Source: Duganella sp. OV510 (GTDB lineage Bacteria > Pseudomonadota > Gammaproteobacteria > Burkholderiales > Burkholderiaceae_D). From it: DNA of 64,000 bases. Below the pieces are notes generated by a model. The model made no database searches, was not told where the DNA came from, and saw nothing but the letters and a program-made list of their open reading frames with translations. Location: assembly GCF_900100205.1 (NCBI RefSeq), contig NZ_FNEQ01000003.1, positions 186,001 through 250,000 on the forward strand, written 5' to 3'. Below are positions 1 to 9,289 of this stretch, piece after piece. How positions within the stretch are numbered: the first letter of the stretch is position 1; every line of letters begins with the position of its first letter. The position numbers and the translations under genes are program-made.

Positions 1-795
1 GGTGTTTTGCGCAGCCGACAGGTTGGCGTTGGTGTAGCCGACGGTTTCCCAGCCGGTGGTGTGGATTTGCTGGCGCGACAGGGCGATGCCGCCCAGGATG
101 CCCCAGTTGCCGAAAGTCTGGCTGGCGATGATCGAGCCGCGGCCGCCGGTCTTGTCAGCGATCTTCTGCTTGGTGGCGGTGTAGCTGGCGCTGACGTATT
201 TGCCTTCCTTGTCGAACGGACGGGCGCTGCGCAGATTGACCACACCAGCGGCGCCGCCTTCGATCATGCCGGCGGTCGGGCTCTTGCTGACGGTCAGCTT
301 GGTGAACAGGTCGGTTGGCAGCAGGTCGAGGTCGACCTCGCGGTTGGTGTTGGCGCCGTCGATCGGGCCCGACGATGCCACGGCCACCGGCGCGCCGTTC
401 AGCAGGATCTTGGTGAAGCTCGAACCCAGGCCACGGATCTGGATGGTGGCGCCTTCGCCGGTGATGTCGCGCGACACGCCAACGCCTGGGATGCGGCTCA
501 GCGATTCAGCGATGTTCTTGTCCGGGAATTTACCGATGTCTTCGGCGTTGATCGAATCCTGGAAGCCAACGGACTCTTTTTTGTCCTTGGCCGACGACAG
601 CAGCGAGTTGCGGTAGCCGCTGACCTTGACGACGGTCATGCCGGCGTCATCCTGCACGGCAGCGTCTTGTGCCGCTGGCGCAGCGGCTTGTGGCGCTTCC
701 TGAGCGTATGATTGCGCTATCAAACCTGCCATGACGGTCAGGGTGAACGCGACTTTCCGGCCAGCATGCCGGGATTTGTGTTGTTTAACTAACAT
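1..795 (-). CDS. TonB-dependent receptor, N-terminal part (cut by window edge)
   Basis: The first 265 codons of an outer-membrane TonB-dependent receptor are present; the beta-barrel lies outside the window. The protein opens with a signal peptide ending near SYAQ, then an Ala/Gln-rich spacer, then a plug domain starting around residue 52 (VVKVSGYRNSLLSSAKDKK). The segment with GKFPDKNIAESLSRIPGV and, further on, IQIRGLGSSF is typical of the Xanthomonas/Caulobacter-type receptor group, which often imports carbohydrates or other complex nutrients rather than only siderophores. The ATG at 793-795 has a GGAGA ribosome site just upstream. The neighbouring secreted peptidase and BNR_4 protein fit a scavenging role, but the substrate cannot be read from this part. 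Confidence 0.93.
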   Translation of the reverse strand, partial: MLVKQHKSRHAGRKVAFTLTVMAGLIAQSYAQEAPQAAAPAAQDAAVQDDAGMTVVKVSGYRNSLLSSAKDKKESVGFQDSINAEDIGKFPDKNIAESLSRIPGVGVSRDITGEGATIQIRGLGSSFTKILLNGAPVAVASSGPIDGANTNREVDLDLLPTDLFTKLTVSKSPTAGMIEGGAAGVVNLRSARPFDKEGKYVSASYTATKQKIADKTGGRGSIIASQTFGNWGILGGIALSRQQIHTTGWETVGYTNANLSAAQNT

Positions 796-1125
796 TGCCA
801 GTCTCCTTCGGGGTAGATCACCGTGGTTATTGTTATGAATCACGCAACTTGCTGCATAAATGGTTGCGCGATCATTTGAGTGTAAAAGTTTTTAAAAGTT
901 ATTGTCAACCAAAATTAATCGCAAAATGTTATACGCTACCATTTGATATTAAAGTGCTATCGCAACAGGCGCATGTCCAGAGGGGAAACACGTTTGGGGG
1001 AGGAAAAGGACAGGTGTGGCGGCGTAACAACTGCTTACGATCGAAACACTTTTTAGGTCACCGCTTGTGTCGGCCGCTGCGTTGTAGGGGAAAGCGCCAC
1101 TGATGGCGTATTCAGGAGAAATCAA
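796..1125. other. Divergent intergenic region
   Basis: This 330-base spacer separates the divergent TonB receptor and glycine-zipper genes. It is clearly lower in GC than its flanks, with runs of A/T around 870-960, as expected for two promoters. A small inverted repeat (CGCCA-CTGA-TGGCG, about 1095-1108) lies just before the ribosome site of the downstream gene. I see no convincing coding sequence, tRNA or large repeat in it. Confidence 0.6.
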
Positions 1126-1587
1126 ATGGAAAATTCCCGCATGCACCCGATGATGATTGTGGCCGCCACCTCGGTAACCCTGGTCAGCCTGCTTGGCGCC
1201 GCTTCCATTGCCGGCATTCTGCCTAATTCGCAGGCAAAGCAGAACGAGATGACGGCGCCGGTGGCCGCGCAAGCCGCTGTACCTGCCGCGTCGCCCTTGC
1301 CTTCTGCTTCTGCCAAGCCTGCCGCTCCCGCGCCAGCCCCGCGCCGTGTGGTCGAACATAAAACTGTGGTACATCACAGCTATGCGCAAGCGCCAGCCCC
1401 GGCGCCCGCTCCCGCTCCGGTCGCGCAAAACAGCCCGCTGGGCATGGGCATCGGTGCAGTGGTCGGCGGCCTGCTCGGTAACCAGGTCGGCAGCGGCAAT
1501 GGCCGCAAGCTGGCGACGGTTGCCGGCGCGGTAGGCGGCGCTTACGCCGGCAACGAAATTGCCAAACGCAACCAGCAGCAGCAATAA
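1126..1587 (+). CDS. Glycine-zipper 2TM domain protein
   Basis: A 153-residue membrane or envelope protein. It has one hydrophobic segment at about residues 9-32, which could be an uncleaved anchor because no lipobox cysteine is present. A long Ala/Pro linker follows with APAPAPAP repeats (about 45-100), and then a glycine-zipper pair (GIGAVVGGLLGNQVG and VAGAVGGAYAGNEIAKR) like the SlyB / Rickettsia 17-kDa antigen family. Such proteins sit in the cell envelope; a specific function is not known. The start has an AGGAGA site 8 bases upstream. A rho-independent terminator follows directly. The function is inferred only from the domain. Confidence 0.85.
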   Translation: MENSRMHPMMIVAATSVTLVSLLGAASIAGILPNSQAKQNEMTAPVAAQAAVPAASPLPSASAKPAAPAPAPRRVVEHKTVVHHSYAQAPAPAPAPAPVAQNSPLGMGIGAVVGGLLGNQVGSGNGRKLATVAGAVGGAYAGNEIAKRNQQQQ

Positions 1588-1593
1588 AAAAAA

Positions 1594-1613
1594 TGCCCGG
1601 CGAGAGCCGGGCT
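1594..1613. terminator. Bidirectional rho-independent terminator
   Basis: A GCCCGGC-GAGA-GCCGGGC hairpin lies between two convergent genes. The eight A residues on its left give a strong U-tract for the minus-strand S10 peptidase transcript. The TTTG on the right gives only a weak one for the plus strand. Confidence 0.85.
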
Positions 1614-1621
1614 TTGCTACA

Positions 1622-3154
1622 TCAGTACTTGGCTGGCGCGTTAGGCGCCGGGGTCGCAGAGCGGATGAAATCGCGCAGGTCGTCGTTGGAGGTCGCCAGG
1701 TCTTCCGAACGCAGATACATCATGTGGCCGCTGCGGTAGCCCTCGAAGCGCAGCCGATCCTTCATCTTGCCGCTCGGGTCCAGTTGCCACATGGTGTACT
1801 TGGCGTCGAAGTAGGTGCAGGCGCCATCGTAGTAGCCCGACTGTATCATCACCTTCAGGTAAGGATTGGCGGCCATCGCCAGGCGCAGGTTCTCGCCGGT
1901 GTTCTCGTTCTTGAAGTCCCACGGATGCACATCGCCGAACAGGTTGTACTTGATGTCGGTCTTGAAGCCCAGGTCATTGCGCAGGTACTGGTTGATGGCC
2001 GGCGTGAACGAATGCAGCCACGAGGTCAGCTCGGCGTTGTAATCGACCTTGTCGCCGGCGTCACGCTTGTCGATGCCGAGGTAGCGCGAGTCGAGGCGGC
2101 CGACAGTCTTGCCCTGCTTGCGCAGCAGCTCTTTCCAGAACTGCTGCGGTTGCACCGACAGATTATTCTGCAACACATACTCCTGCGACAAGCCGGAATA
2201 GCGCGCGATCTTGGCCGCAATCTGCACCCGCTTCTGCGGATCGAGGAAGCCGCCCTTGGCCAGCGCCGGCAGCAGTTCGTCGGTGGTGAAAGCCTCCACT
2301 TCCGGCAGCAGGTCTTTCAGGTCGCGCGCCTGCAAGTCGGCCGGCAGCGCCTTCTGATACCAGGCGGTGGCGGCGTAGTACGGCACTTTCAGTGCATCGT
2401 CCACCACGCCATCGCGCTTCAGGCCCAGCTCCGTCGGCGACACCAGCACCACGCCGTTCAGGTACATCCACTGCGCGTTTTGCAGTTCCAGCGCCAGGCC
2501 GGCCACGCGGGTGGTGCCATAGCTTTCGCCGATCAGGTATTTCGGCGACGTCCAGCGGCCCTCGCGCGAGACGAAGGTGCTGACCCATTCGGCCAGGTAT
2601 TGAATGTCGGCGTTGACGCCGAAGAAGCGCGCACGGTCGGCCTTGCCGTCGAGGATGCGCGAGAAGCCGGTGTTGACCGGATCGATGTAGATGATGTCGG
2701 CCACGTCGAGGATCGAATGCGGATTGTCCTTCACGCCGTAAGGCTGTACCGGATAGCCCTCTGAATCCAGGTTCAGCACTTTAGGGCCGGTGTAGGCGAC
2801 GTGCATCCACACCGACGCCGAACCAGGGCCGCCGTTAAACGACAGCACCAGCGGGCGCTTGCTCTTGTCGCTGACATCGCTGCGCTGATAGTAGGTGTAG
2901 AACAGCGACGCGGTCACCTTGCCATCCTTGTCCCACACCGGCTGCGTGCCGGCAGTCACTTTGTACGGCACCACCTTGCCCTTGATGGTGACTTGCCCGG
3001 TTTTGCTGACCTGTGAATCTGCTTTCAGTAAACGCTCGCTTGCTTGTAGCTCCGCAGCGCGTTCCTTGCTGAGTGCGGGCGCCTTGTCGGCGTCCTGTGC
3101 GTGGGTAACGGTGCTGACAGCCAGCAGCGCAATGAGGGCAAGCTTGGATTTCAT
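1622..3154 (-). CDS. S10 family serine carboxypeptidase-like protein
   Basis: A 510-residue secreted serine peptidase. A signal peptide (MKSKLALIALLAVSTVTHAQ) is followed by an alpha/beta-hydrolase fold with the S10 motif GESYG (Ser about 211), the NGGPGS oxyanion segment and the late His in GYRSGHMMYL. The Asp of the triad is probably in the GYYDGACTYFD region. Bacterial members are periplasmic or secreted exopeptidases. The ATG at 3154 is preferred over an upstream TTG because it begins the signal peptide and has GAGAG seven bases before it. The gene lies downstream of the BNR_4 gene on the same strand with a 38-base gap, so the two may be co-transcribed and supply products to the nearby TonB receptor. 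Confidence 0.92.
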   Translation of the reverse strand: MKSKLALIALLAVSTVTHAQDADKAPALSKERAAELQASERLLKADSQVSKTGQVTIKGKVVPYKVTAGTQPVWDKDGKVTASLFYTYYQRSDVSDKSKRPLVLSFNGGPGSASVWMHVAYTGPKVLNLDSEGYPVQPYGVKDNPHSILDVADIIYIDPVNTGFSRILDGKADRARFFGVNADIQYLAEWVSTFVSREGRWTSPKYLIGESYGTTRVAGLALELQNAQWMYLNGVVLVSPTELGLKRDGVVDDALKVPYYAATAWYQKALPADLQARDLKDLLPEVEAFTTDELLPALAKGGFLDPQKRVQIAAKIARYSGLSQEYVLQNNLSVQPQQFWKELLRKQGKTVGRLDSRYLGIDKRDAGDKVDYNAELTSWLHSFTPAINQYLRNDLGFKTDIKYNLFGDVHPWDFKNENTGENLRLAMAANPYLKVMIQSGYYDGACTYFDAKYTMWQLDPSGKMKDRLRFEGYRSGHMMYLRSEDLATSNDDLRDFIRSATPAPNAPAKY

Positions 3155-3192
3155 GGCATCTCTCAAGGTGGAAAGAACCTATAGTAGAAGTT

Positions 3193-4485
3193 CTAAGGTT
3201 TCCAGTCCAGCACTTGTACTGACTGCGGCGCAACACTTGCCTGCCCTTCGCCATCGACCTGTTGTACGTTCTGGACAAACAGGCTGAGCGTGCCGTTGCG
3301 GCGCCACAGTTCGGTGTCGAAGCTGGGCTCCCACGCGCCGACGCTGAACGATGTCAGGTCGCGCACCTGCCACGCGCCGCGCGCGATATCAGCGGTGCTG
3401 GCCACCGACACCTTGCTGCCGCGCTCCTCGTCGCGGAACACCAGCAACGCGCCGCCATCGTTGACCATGATCTGCGGCCGTGCGATCGGAATGCGCTTGG
3501 TGCCCTGGCCGCTGAGCGAGAACGAGGTCTTGCGGAATTCCAGCGCGCGCACTTGCCAGGCCGCGCCGTCGTGATAGATCACATGGTACTGCGGCACGCT
3601 GGCGCCGGCGTCGCGCCAGTAGCTGGCGATGTAGGGACGGCCGTGCTGGTCGGCCGCCATCGAGGTCTGGTTAATCAACTCGCTGTTCTGCGGAATGCGC
3701 AGCGCATACTCGGCGCTGGCGGCGCTGACCGGCAGCGTGTACGGCGTGCCGTCCGAGCGTTCCCACGTCACACCGCCGTCGCGCGAGCGCGCATACGCCA
3801 TGTCATGGTTGCTGGCCACGTCCGGCGATTCGCGCCACACCCACGACAGGTGCAGCGTACCGCGATGATCGAGAAATGCCTGCCAGTAGGCGTTGCGCTT
3901 GCCCTCGCCGGTAATCAGATTGCTGTGCAGCCGCGTCCACTTCTGCGTGGCCGGATCGTAGCGGTTGATCATCAGGTCGCCACGCCCGGAGCCGCCCAGG
4001 CGATAGAAGAACAACAACCTGCCATCCGGCAGGCGGTGGAACTCGGGATAGGACAGCTCGTCTTCGTCGCTGCCGACCATGGCCTGCTTCGGCCCCAGTT
4101 CCAGCGATCCCGGCGCCACGCTGCGCGCATAGCGCAGCGGATTGTTGTGGTGATCCCACGACACATGCAGATAGCCGGCGCCATCGGCCATGATGCTGAT
4201 GGTGTTGTGCGCGTCGGCCGCATTGCCTTGCCAGGCGCTGCGCCGCACAGTCCACCGGCTGCTGCCCAGCTTGCGCTTGCCCAGCACCAGATAGCGCTCG
4301 GCGTCGTAGTAGGCGACGTACTGCGTATCGCCCTGCGTCACCAGCGAATTCTTGCGGAACACCACCGCGTTGACCGAGTTATTGGCCCAGCCATCGCCAA
4401 CGGTGGACAACACCGGCGCCGCAGCCGCCTGAAGGGACGCAGCCGCCAAGGCCGCCAGGAGAAGTCGTTTCATCATGCAATTCAT
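3193..4485 (-). CDS. BNR_4 family beta-propeller protein (possible polysaccharide lyase)
   Basis: A secreted protein of about 430 residues. After a signal peptide ([20 protein letters not shown]) it carries a run of BNR/sialidase-like repeats, for example [16 protein letters not shown] near residue 105 and [20 protein letters not shown] near 220. This matches the BNR_4 type of beta-propeller, which includes ulvan lyases of families PL24/PL25 as well as uncharacterised members. The His-rich HVSWDHH segment is a plausible active-site strand by analogy, but substrate and activity are inference. The start is ambiguous: in-frame ATGs at 4485, 4476 and 4473 all precede the signal peptide and none has a clear ribosome site. 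Confidence 0.85.
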   Translation of the reverse strand: MNCMMKRLLLAALAAASLQAAAAPVLSTVGDGWANNSVNAVVFRKNSLVTQGDTQYVAYYDAERYLVLGKRKLGSSRWTVRRSAWQGNAADAHNTISIMADGAGYLHVSWDHHNNPLRYARSVAPGSLELGPKQAMVGSDEDELSYPEFHRLPDGRLLFFYRLGGSGRGDLMINRYDPATQKWTRLHSNLITGEGKRNAYWQAFLDHRGTLHLSWVWRESPDVASNHDMAYARSRDGGVTWERSDGTPYTLPVSAASAEYALRIPQNSELINQTSMAADQHGRPYIASYWRDAGASVPQYHVIYHDGAAWQVRALEFRKTSFSLSGQGTKRIPIARPQIMVNDGGALLVFRDEERGSKVSVASTADIARGAWQVRDLTSFSVGAWEPSFDTELWRRNGTLSLFVQNVQQVDGEGQASVAPQSVQVLDWKP

Positions 4486-4586
4486 GCTACGCAAACCACA
4501 GATATAGATCAATACCTCAACAATTTCCAGGTGGAAAATATGAGATAATTCCTGCCGTAAAACTGGCGCCCTAAAAAATTGTCGCT

Positions 4587-5048
4587 ATGACCACCGAACA
4601 CGACCATACCCCCTACCTCGATCAGCTGCACGACGATCCGCATAGTTTTTGGAAATCGCGGATACGGGCTTGCCGCTGGATGATCGTCAAAACCATCTGC
4701 CTGGGCGCGCTAGCGGCCGGGCTGGGCGTCCTGGGCCAGGGCTGGCTGGAAAAAGCCGCGCCGATCTTCCCCTTCATCAGCCAGAACTACGGCATCTGGC
4801 AGTCCGCCTACCTGCTGTCGCTGATCCTGGTGTTCCTGCTGTGGGCGGCCGCCATGCGGCAAAAGGCCGGGCTGCTGCAAAACAGCAAGCAGGGCCTGAA
4901 AACCCAGCAACGCATCGACGAGCAAAACGCCCGCATCGAGGAGCGGCGCCGCGCCAATCGCGAACGCCGCGAACAGGTGCGCCAGGAGCGTGAAGAGCAC
5001 ACCATTTACTTCAAGGCGACCGGCCGCAGCAAGAAATTCGAATACTGA
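4587..5048 (+). CDS. Small two-TM membrane protein with charged coiled-coil tail
   Basis: A 153-residue protein I do not recognise. It has an acidic/His N-terminus, a first hydrophobic helix at about 32-53, a second at about 72-90 (SAYLLSLILVFLLWAAAM), and a long Arg/Glu/Gln-rich tail (about 95-140) that should form a cytoplasmic coiled coil. The end is basic (TGRSKKFEY). It stands alone between divergent and convergent neighbours, so context gives no function. Codon use matches the rest of the window and it is probably a real conserved hypothetical gene. Confidence 0.75.
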   Translation: MTTEHDHTPYLDQLHDDPHSFWKSRIRACRWMIVKTICLGALAAGLGVLGQGWLEKAAPIFPFISQNYGIWQSAYLLSLILVFLLWAAAMRQKAGLLQNSKQGLKTQQRIDEQNARIEERRRANRERREQVRQEREEHTIYFKATGRSKKFEY

Positions 5049-5060
5049 TCAACTTCGTGA

Positions 5061-6284
5061 TTATTCGTAGCGCAAGCAGTCAACCGGCAACAGTTTCGAT
5101 GCGCGGCGCGCCGGATAGAAGCCGAAGAACACGCCCACCAGGCTGGAAAAGCCGCACGCCACGATCACCGCCTGCAAGGTAATGTCGACATCGAACTTGC
5201 CGGTGGCCGTGATGCCGGCCGCCGCCAGGCTGGCCAGCACGATGCCGAAGATGCCGCCCACCAGGCAGATCACCACCGCCTCGGTCAGGAACTGCAGCAG
5301 CACGTCGCGCGGCTTGGCGCCGATCGCCATGCGGATGCCGATTTCGCGGGTGCGCTCGGTCACCGACACCAGCATGATATTCATGATGCCGATGCCGCCC
5401 ACCACCAGCGAGATCGCGCCGATCAGCGCCAGCAGCGCGGCGATGCCGGCGCTGATCTTCTGCGCCGTCTCGGCGAACGAGGCCAGGTTATCGATGCGGA
5501 AATCGTCCGGCTGGTCGATCTTGATATGGTGGCGGTCGCGCAGCGTTTCACCGATGTCGAGGATGGCATCCTGCAGGTTGCCGCCGGATTTACCCTGCGC
5601 CACCACATAGTGCACATTGCCGGGGAACTGCATCTTCACCAGGTTGGCGGCAGCAGCGGTGATCGGCACGATGACATATTCGCTCAAGTCGCCGCCATCC
5701 ACCTGCTTGCCCTCGCCGTACAGCACGCCCACCACCTGGAACGAGACGTTCTCGATGCGGATGTACTTGCCCAGCGGGTCCTGCTTGTAGAAGAACTGGT
5801 CGGCGATCTTGCGGCCGATGACCACCATGCGGGCGGACGCGCGCACGTCGGCATCACTGAAGGCGCTGCCCTTGTCGATCTTCCAGCCACGGATCTTGAA
5901 CATCGCCGGCGATACGCCGTGCACGGTCTTGCCGGCGTTCTCGTTGCCCACCGACAGATTGAAGCTGCCTTGCAGCACCGGCGCCGCGCCCGACAGCGAC
6001 GGCAGCTGGTTCAGCGCCTCGGCGTCGCGTACCGTCAACGCCGGCTGCGCGCCGCTGCGCATGCGCTGCTGCTGCGCGCGGTCGCCGCCGGGCGAGATGA
6101 ACAGCATATTGGTACCCAGCTGTTCAAGTTCCTTGCCGATAAAGCGCTTCATGCTGTCGCCCACCGCCAGCAACAGCACCACCGAGGTGATGCCGATGAT
6201 GATGCCCAGCATGGTCAGCAGCGTGCGCAGCCGGTTCGCCAGCATCGAGCGAAACGCTTCTACCACGATCTGTAATAAATTCAT
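5061..6284 (-). CDS. MacB-type ABC transporter permease
   Basis: The 407-residue inner-membrane permease of a MacB/LolCDE-like ABC system. It has one TM helix near the N-terminus (about 20-42, LTMLGIIIGITSVVLLLAVG), a large periplasmic MacB_PCD domain (about 45-275) and three C-terminal TM helices. The typical cytoplasmic turn VTERTREIGIRMAIGA lies between TM2 and TM3. It is the last gene of an adaptor-ATPase-permease operon, 16 bases after the ATPase. Unlike E. coli MacB, ATPase and permease are separate proteins. Such systems use mechanical force to push substrates through a periplasmic adaptor to an outer-membrane channel; no TolC-like gene is in this window. Confidence 0.93.
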   Translation of the reverse strand: MNLLQIVVEAFRSMLANRLRTLLTMLGIIIGITSVVLLLAVGDSMKRFIGKELEQLGTNMLFISPGGDRAQQQRMRSGAQPALTVRDAEALNQLPSLSGAAPVLQGSFNLSVGNENAGKTVHGVSPAMFKIRGWKIDKGSAFSDADVRASARMVVIGRKIADQFFYKQDPLGKYIRIENVSFQVVGVLYGEGKQVDGGDLSEYVIVPITAAAANLVKMQFPGNVHYVVAQGKSGGNLQDAILDIGETLRDRHHIKIDQPDDFRIDNLASFAETAQKISAGIAALLALIGAISLVVGGIGIMNIMLVSVTERTREIGIRMAIGAKPRDVLLQFLTEAVVICLVGGIFGIVLASLAAAGITATGKFDVDITLQAVIVACGFSSLVGVFFGFYPARRASKLLPVDCLRYE

Positions 6285-6300
6285 ATTGTTTATACCGTTT

Positions 6301-7035
6301 TCAATGACTCATGGCCAGTTGCTGCAAGCCTTCGGCGGCAGGGCCGTCGTACAGCACGCGGCCATCCTTCAGGCGCATCAGGCGCTTGCTGTAGGCGGCG
6401 ATATCCGGCTCGTGCGTCACCAGCAGGATGGTGATGCCGCGTTCCTGGTTCAACTGCTGGAAGGAGCGCATGATCTCCTCGCTGGTCTGTGTATCCAGGT
6501 TGCCGGTCGGCTCATCGGCCAGGATCAGCGGCGGATCGCCCACCAGCGCGCGGGCGATCGCCACGCGCTGCTGCTGGCCGCCGGACAGCTGGTTCGGCGT
6601 GCGCTTGGCCATCGCCCCCAGGCCTACCCGCTCCAGTTCGATCAGCGCCTTGGCGTGCGCCCTGGAGCGCGATACGCCGGCATAGATCAGCGGCAGCGCC
6701 ACGTTCTCCGCCACGCTCATGCGCTTGATCAGGTTAAAGCTCTGGAACACAAAGCCGATGGTGCGGTTGCGGATGCTGGCCAGCTGATTGCGTGACAGCG
6801 TCAGCGTGTCAACGCCGTCAAGAAAATAGCTGCCGCCGCTGGCCTGATCGAGACAGCCGAAGATATTCATCAGCGTCGACTTGCCCGAGCCGGACTGCCC
6901 CATCACCGCCAGGAAATCGCCGCGTGGCACGGCCAGGTCGATGCCGTGCAGGACTTGCGTTTCGACGCTGCCGGAGAAGTAGCTCTTGGTGACCTGGCGG
7001 ATGTCGATCAGCAGCTCATTGGCCGCCGCACTCAC
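6301..7035 (-). CDS. ABC transporter ATP-binding protein (MacB/LolD type)
   Basis: A 244-residue cytoplasmic ATPase with Walker A GQSGSGKS (about residue 46), the signature LSGGQQQR (about 149), Walker B LILADEPTGNLD and a switch His in LLVTHEPD. It starts with GTG in a GTGA overlap with the stop codon of the adaptor gene, which implies translational coupling. It powers the permease encoded directly downstream. The sequence class (MacB/LolD/FtsE-like) fits an exporter or extractor, not an importer. Confidence 0.95.
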   Translation of the reverse strand: MSAAANELLIDIRQVTKSYFSGSVETQVLHGIDLAVPRGDFLAVMGQSGSGKSTLMNIFGCLDQASGGSYFLDGVDTLTLSRNQLASIRNRTIGFVFQSFNLIKRMSVAENVALPLIYAGVSRSRAHAKALIELERVGLGAMAKRTPNQLSGGQQQRVAIARALVGDPPLILADEPTGNLDTQTSEEIMRSFQQLNQERGITILLVTHEPDIAAYSKRLMRLKDGRVLYDGPAAEGLQQLAMSH

Positions 7036-8273
7036 AGCCCACCTTCCTGGCCACTGACGATGGCGCGGGTGATGACCTGATCGCCCTTCTTCAATTCGCC
7101 GCCCACCACCTCGGTGTAGCGGAAGTTGGATAGGCCGATTTTCACGTCGGTGGCTTTCGGCTGGTTTTTGGCGTCCAGCGTGTAGATGCGGAAGGTACGC
7201 GACAGGTCAGCCTTGGTGCGGAACGAAGCGTCATCATCGGCCGGCGACTCGGCGGCGGCGGCAGCGGCGGCGGCGCTGGCACTCGCGCTGGCCGATCCCG
7301 CCTTGGCGGCGGCAGCAGCCTTCTTCTGCTTCTCGATTTCCTCGTCGCTCAAGCGGAAGCGCAGCGCGGCGGTCGGCACGCGCAGCACATTCTGGCGATT
7401 GCCGACCAGCAGCCGCACCTGCGCCGTCATGCCCGGCTTCAGCAGCTCGTCCTGATTGTCGACATCCAGCACCACGTTATAGGTGACGACGTTCTGCACC
7501 ACATTGGCGGCCAAACGGAACTGGCGCATGCGCGCATTGAATTCCTTGTCCGGATAGGCGTCGACCACAAAGCGCGCCTCCTGGCCTTCCTTCAGCGAGC
7601 CGACATCCGCCTCCGACACGCTGGTGTCGATCTGCATCTTGGTCAGGTCACGCGCAATCTGGAACAGCTGCGGCGTGGTGAACGACGCCGCCACCGTCTG
7701 CCCCAGGTCCACGGTACGCTTGATGATCACGCCATCGATCGGCGAGCGGATCACCGAGTTATCGAAATCTGCCTGCGCCCGCGCCAGCTGCGCCTGCGCC
7801 AGCTGGATGTTCGCCTGCGCCACATCAACCTCGCGCTTGGACTGGTCCAGCGCCAGCGGCGACAAATAATTTTGCGCCAGCAGCGACTGGTTGCGCTGAT
7901 AGGTGGCCTGCGCCAGCCGCAGCGACGCCTTGGCCGACGCCAGCTGTGCATCGGCCTGACGGATCTGCGCGTTGAAGATGGTCGGGTCGAGTTTCAGCAG
8001 TACCTGGCCCTTGGTCACGCGGTCGTTGAAATCCGCTTTCAGCTCGCTCACCGTGCCAGACACTTGCGAACCGATATTGATCAGCGCCACCGGATTGATG
8101 GTGCCGGTCGCCGTCACCGTCTGCGTGATATTGCCGGTATCGACGGCTGCGGTGCGGAAGCGTGGCGCCTCCACCACAGGGGTCCTGCTTTTGGAATAGT
8201 AAGAGCCGGCAGCGCCAGCGATCACCAGCAGGCCGATGGCCAGCGCAATCTTCTTCTTTGTCAAAAAAGCCAT
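7032..8273 (-). CDS. MacA-like periplasmic adaptor (membrane fusion protein)
   Basis: A 413-residue adaptor with an N-terminal membrane anchor (KKKIALAIGLLVIAGAAGSYY), a lipoyl/barrel-sandwich half around ATGTINPVALINIGSQVSG, an alpha-helical hairpin at about 95-165 rich in Ala/Gln/Leu, and C-terminal beta-barrel domains. It bridges the MacB-type pump to an outer-membrane channel. It is the first gene of the operon. An Ala/Ser/Lys low-complexity insertion at about 315-355, encoded at 7240-7325, interrupts the beta-barrel/membrane-proximal region and is unusual for the family. The ATG at 8271-8273 was chosen because it begins the anchor; an upstream TTG would add an Arg-rich stretch. Confidence 0.9.
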   Translation of the reverse strand: MAFLTKKKIALAIGLLVIAGAAGSYYSKSRTPVVEAPRFRTAAVDTGNITQTVTATGTINPVALINIGSQVSGTVSELKADFNDRVTKGQVLLKLDPTIFNAQIRQADAQLASAKASLRLAQATYQRNQSLLAQNYLSPLALDQSKREVDVAQANIQLAQAQLARAQADFDNSVIRSPIDGVIIKRTVDLGQTVAASFTTPQLFQIARDLTKMQIDTSVSEADVGSLKEGQEARFVVDAYPDKEFNARMRQFRLAANVVQNVVTYNVVLDVDNQDELLKPGMTAQVRLLVGNRQNVLRVPTAALRFRLSDEEIEKQKKAAAAAKAGSASASASAAAAAAAAESPADDDASFRTKADLSRTFRIYTLDAKNQPKATDVKIGLSNFRYTEVVGGELKKGDQVITRAIVSGQEGGL

Positions 8274-8489
8274 TGTTATCAATATGTTCCGTAGTGAGGC
8301 CCGACGACGTGCGGGCCAACCCGGCAAGTATCAGACAGATTTATCTTTTAAGCAATACTACCTCTTCCGGGGAAGGGGCCGATACCCAGGCTGTGGGATA
8401 TGCAAAATTGCAATGTAACTTTGCAGCTTTGTCCGTTCTCACGGCGCGCTTTCCTCCCTAAGATGGCTGCTCCAAACACGGAGGACACC

Positions 8490-9185
8490 ATGTCAGAAAC
8501 GCTTACCATCAAGGTCGCCGACGGCAGCTTCAGCTGCTACGTGGCGCGTCCCGCCAACGCCGCCAGCGCACCAGTGGTGGTGGTTCTGCAAGAGATCTTC
8601 GGCGTCAACGCCGGCATCCGCAGCATCGCCGACGACTACGCCGCCAAGGGCTATATCGCGGTTGCCCCGGACCTGTTCTGGCGCGCCGATCCCGGCCTCG
8701 ACATGTCGGAAGACGAGCCGGGCGACTGGGCACGCGGCTTCGCGCTGTACAGCGCTTACGACTTTGATGGCGGCGTCAACGACATCGCCGCCGTGGTGGC
8801 GGAATCGCGCACGCTGCATGGCGCATCGGGCAAGGTCGGCGTCACCGGCTACTGCCTTGGCGGGTTGATGACCTATCTGGCCGCCGCCCGCGCCGACGCC
8901 GACGCCTTCGTCGCCTACTACGGCGGCGGCACCGAAAAATACGCTGCCGAAGCAGGCAAGGTCGGCAAGCCGCTGCTGTACCACCTGGCAGAAGAAGATG
9001 AATACATCGGCAAGGAAGCGCAAGCGACCATCAGCGCCGCCTTCCGTGCCAACCCGCACATCGAACTGCATAGCTACCCTGGTTGCAACCACGCCTTCGC
9101 GCGTCCTGGCGGCAACCACTACGACACCGCTGCCGCCACACTGGCCAACGCCCGCACCGACGCATTCTTTAAACAACACCTGTAA
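8490..9185 (+). CDS. Dienelactone hydrolase family protein
   Basis: A 231-residue cytoplasmic alpha/beta-hydrolase. The nucleophile elbow is GYCLGG with Cys about 122; the expected Asp lies in or near EEDEYIG and the His is in GCNHAFARPGG. This Cys-Asp-His triad is that of carboxymethylenebutenolidase (dienelactone hydrolase, DLH). No other chlorocatechol or catechol pathway gene is nearby, so the natural substrate is open; many such proteins are general esterases. The ATG at 8490 follows a GGAGG site by five bases. A terminator follows the gene. Confidence 0.92.
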   Translation: MSETLTIKVADGSFSCYVARPANAASAPVVVVLQEIFGVNAGIRSIADDYAAKGYIAVAPDLFWRADPGLDMSEDEPGDWARGFALYSAYDFDGGVNDIAAVVAESRTLHGASGKVGVTGYCLGGLMTYLAAARADADAFVAYYGGGTEKYAAEAGKVGKPLLYHLAEEDEYIGKEAQATISAAFRANPHIELHSYPGCNHAFARPGGNHYDTAAATLANARTDAFFKQHL

Positions 9186-9242
9186 GGGGAGAACACCCTG
9201 TCCGAGCAAAACGATCAAGGCATTTCGCCAAAGCCTGAGCAT

Positions 9243-9268
9243 AAAAACCGCCTACGGGCGGTTTTTTT
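9243..9268 (+). terminator. Rho-independent terminator
   Basis: An ACCGCC-TACG-GGCGGT hairpin is flanked by A5 on the left and T7 on the right. It ends the dienelactone-hydrolase transcript and separates it from the hybrid kinase gene. Confidence 0.88.
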
Positions 9269-9289
9269 ATGTGTTAAGGTTCCGTTACC

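Noticed and set aside
795..1103. Plus-strand frame of about 100 codons in the divergent spacer
   Set aside because: No ribosome site, irregular composition, no recognisable motif, and it occupies the region that must hold two promoters.
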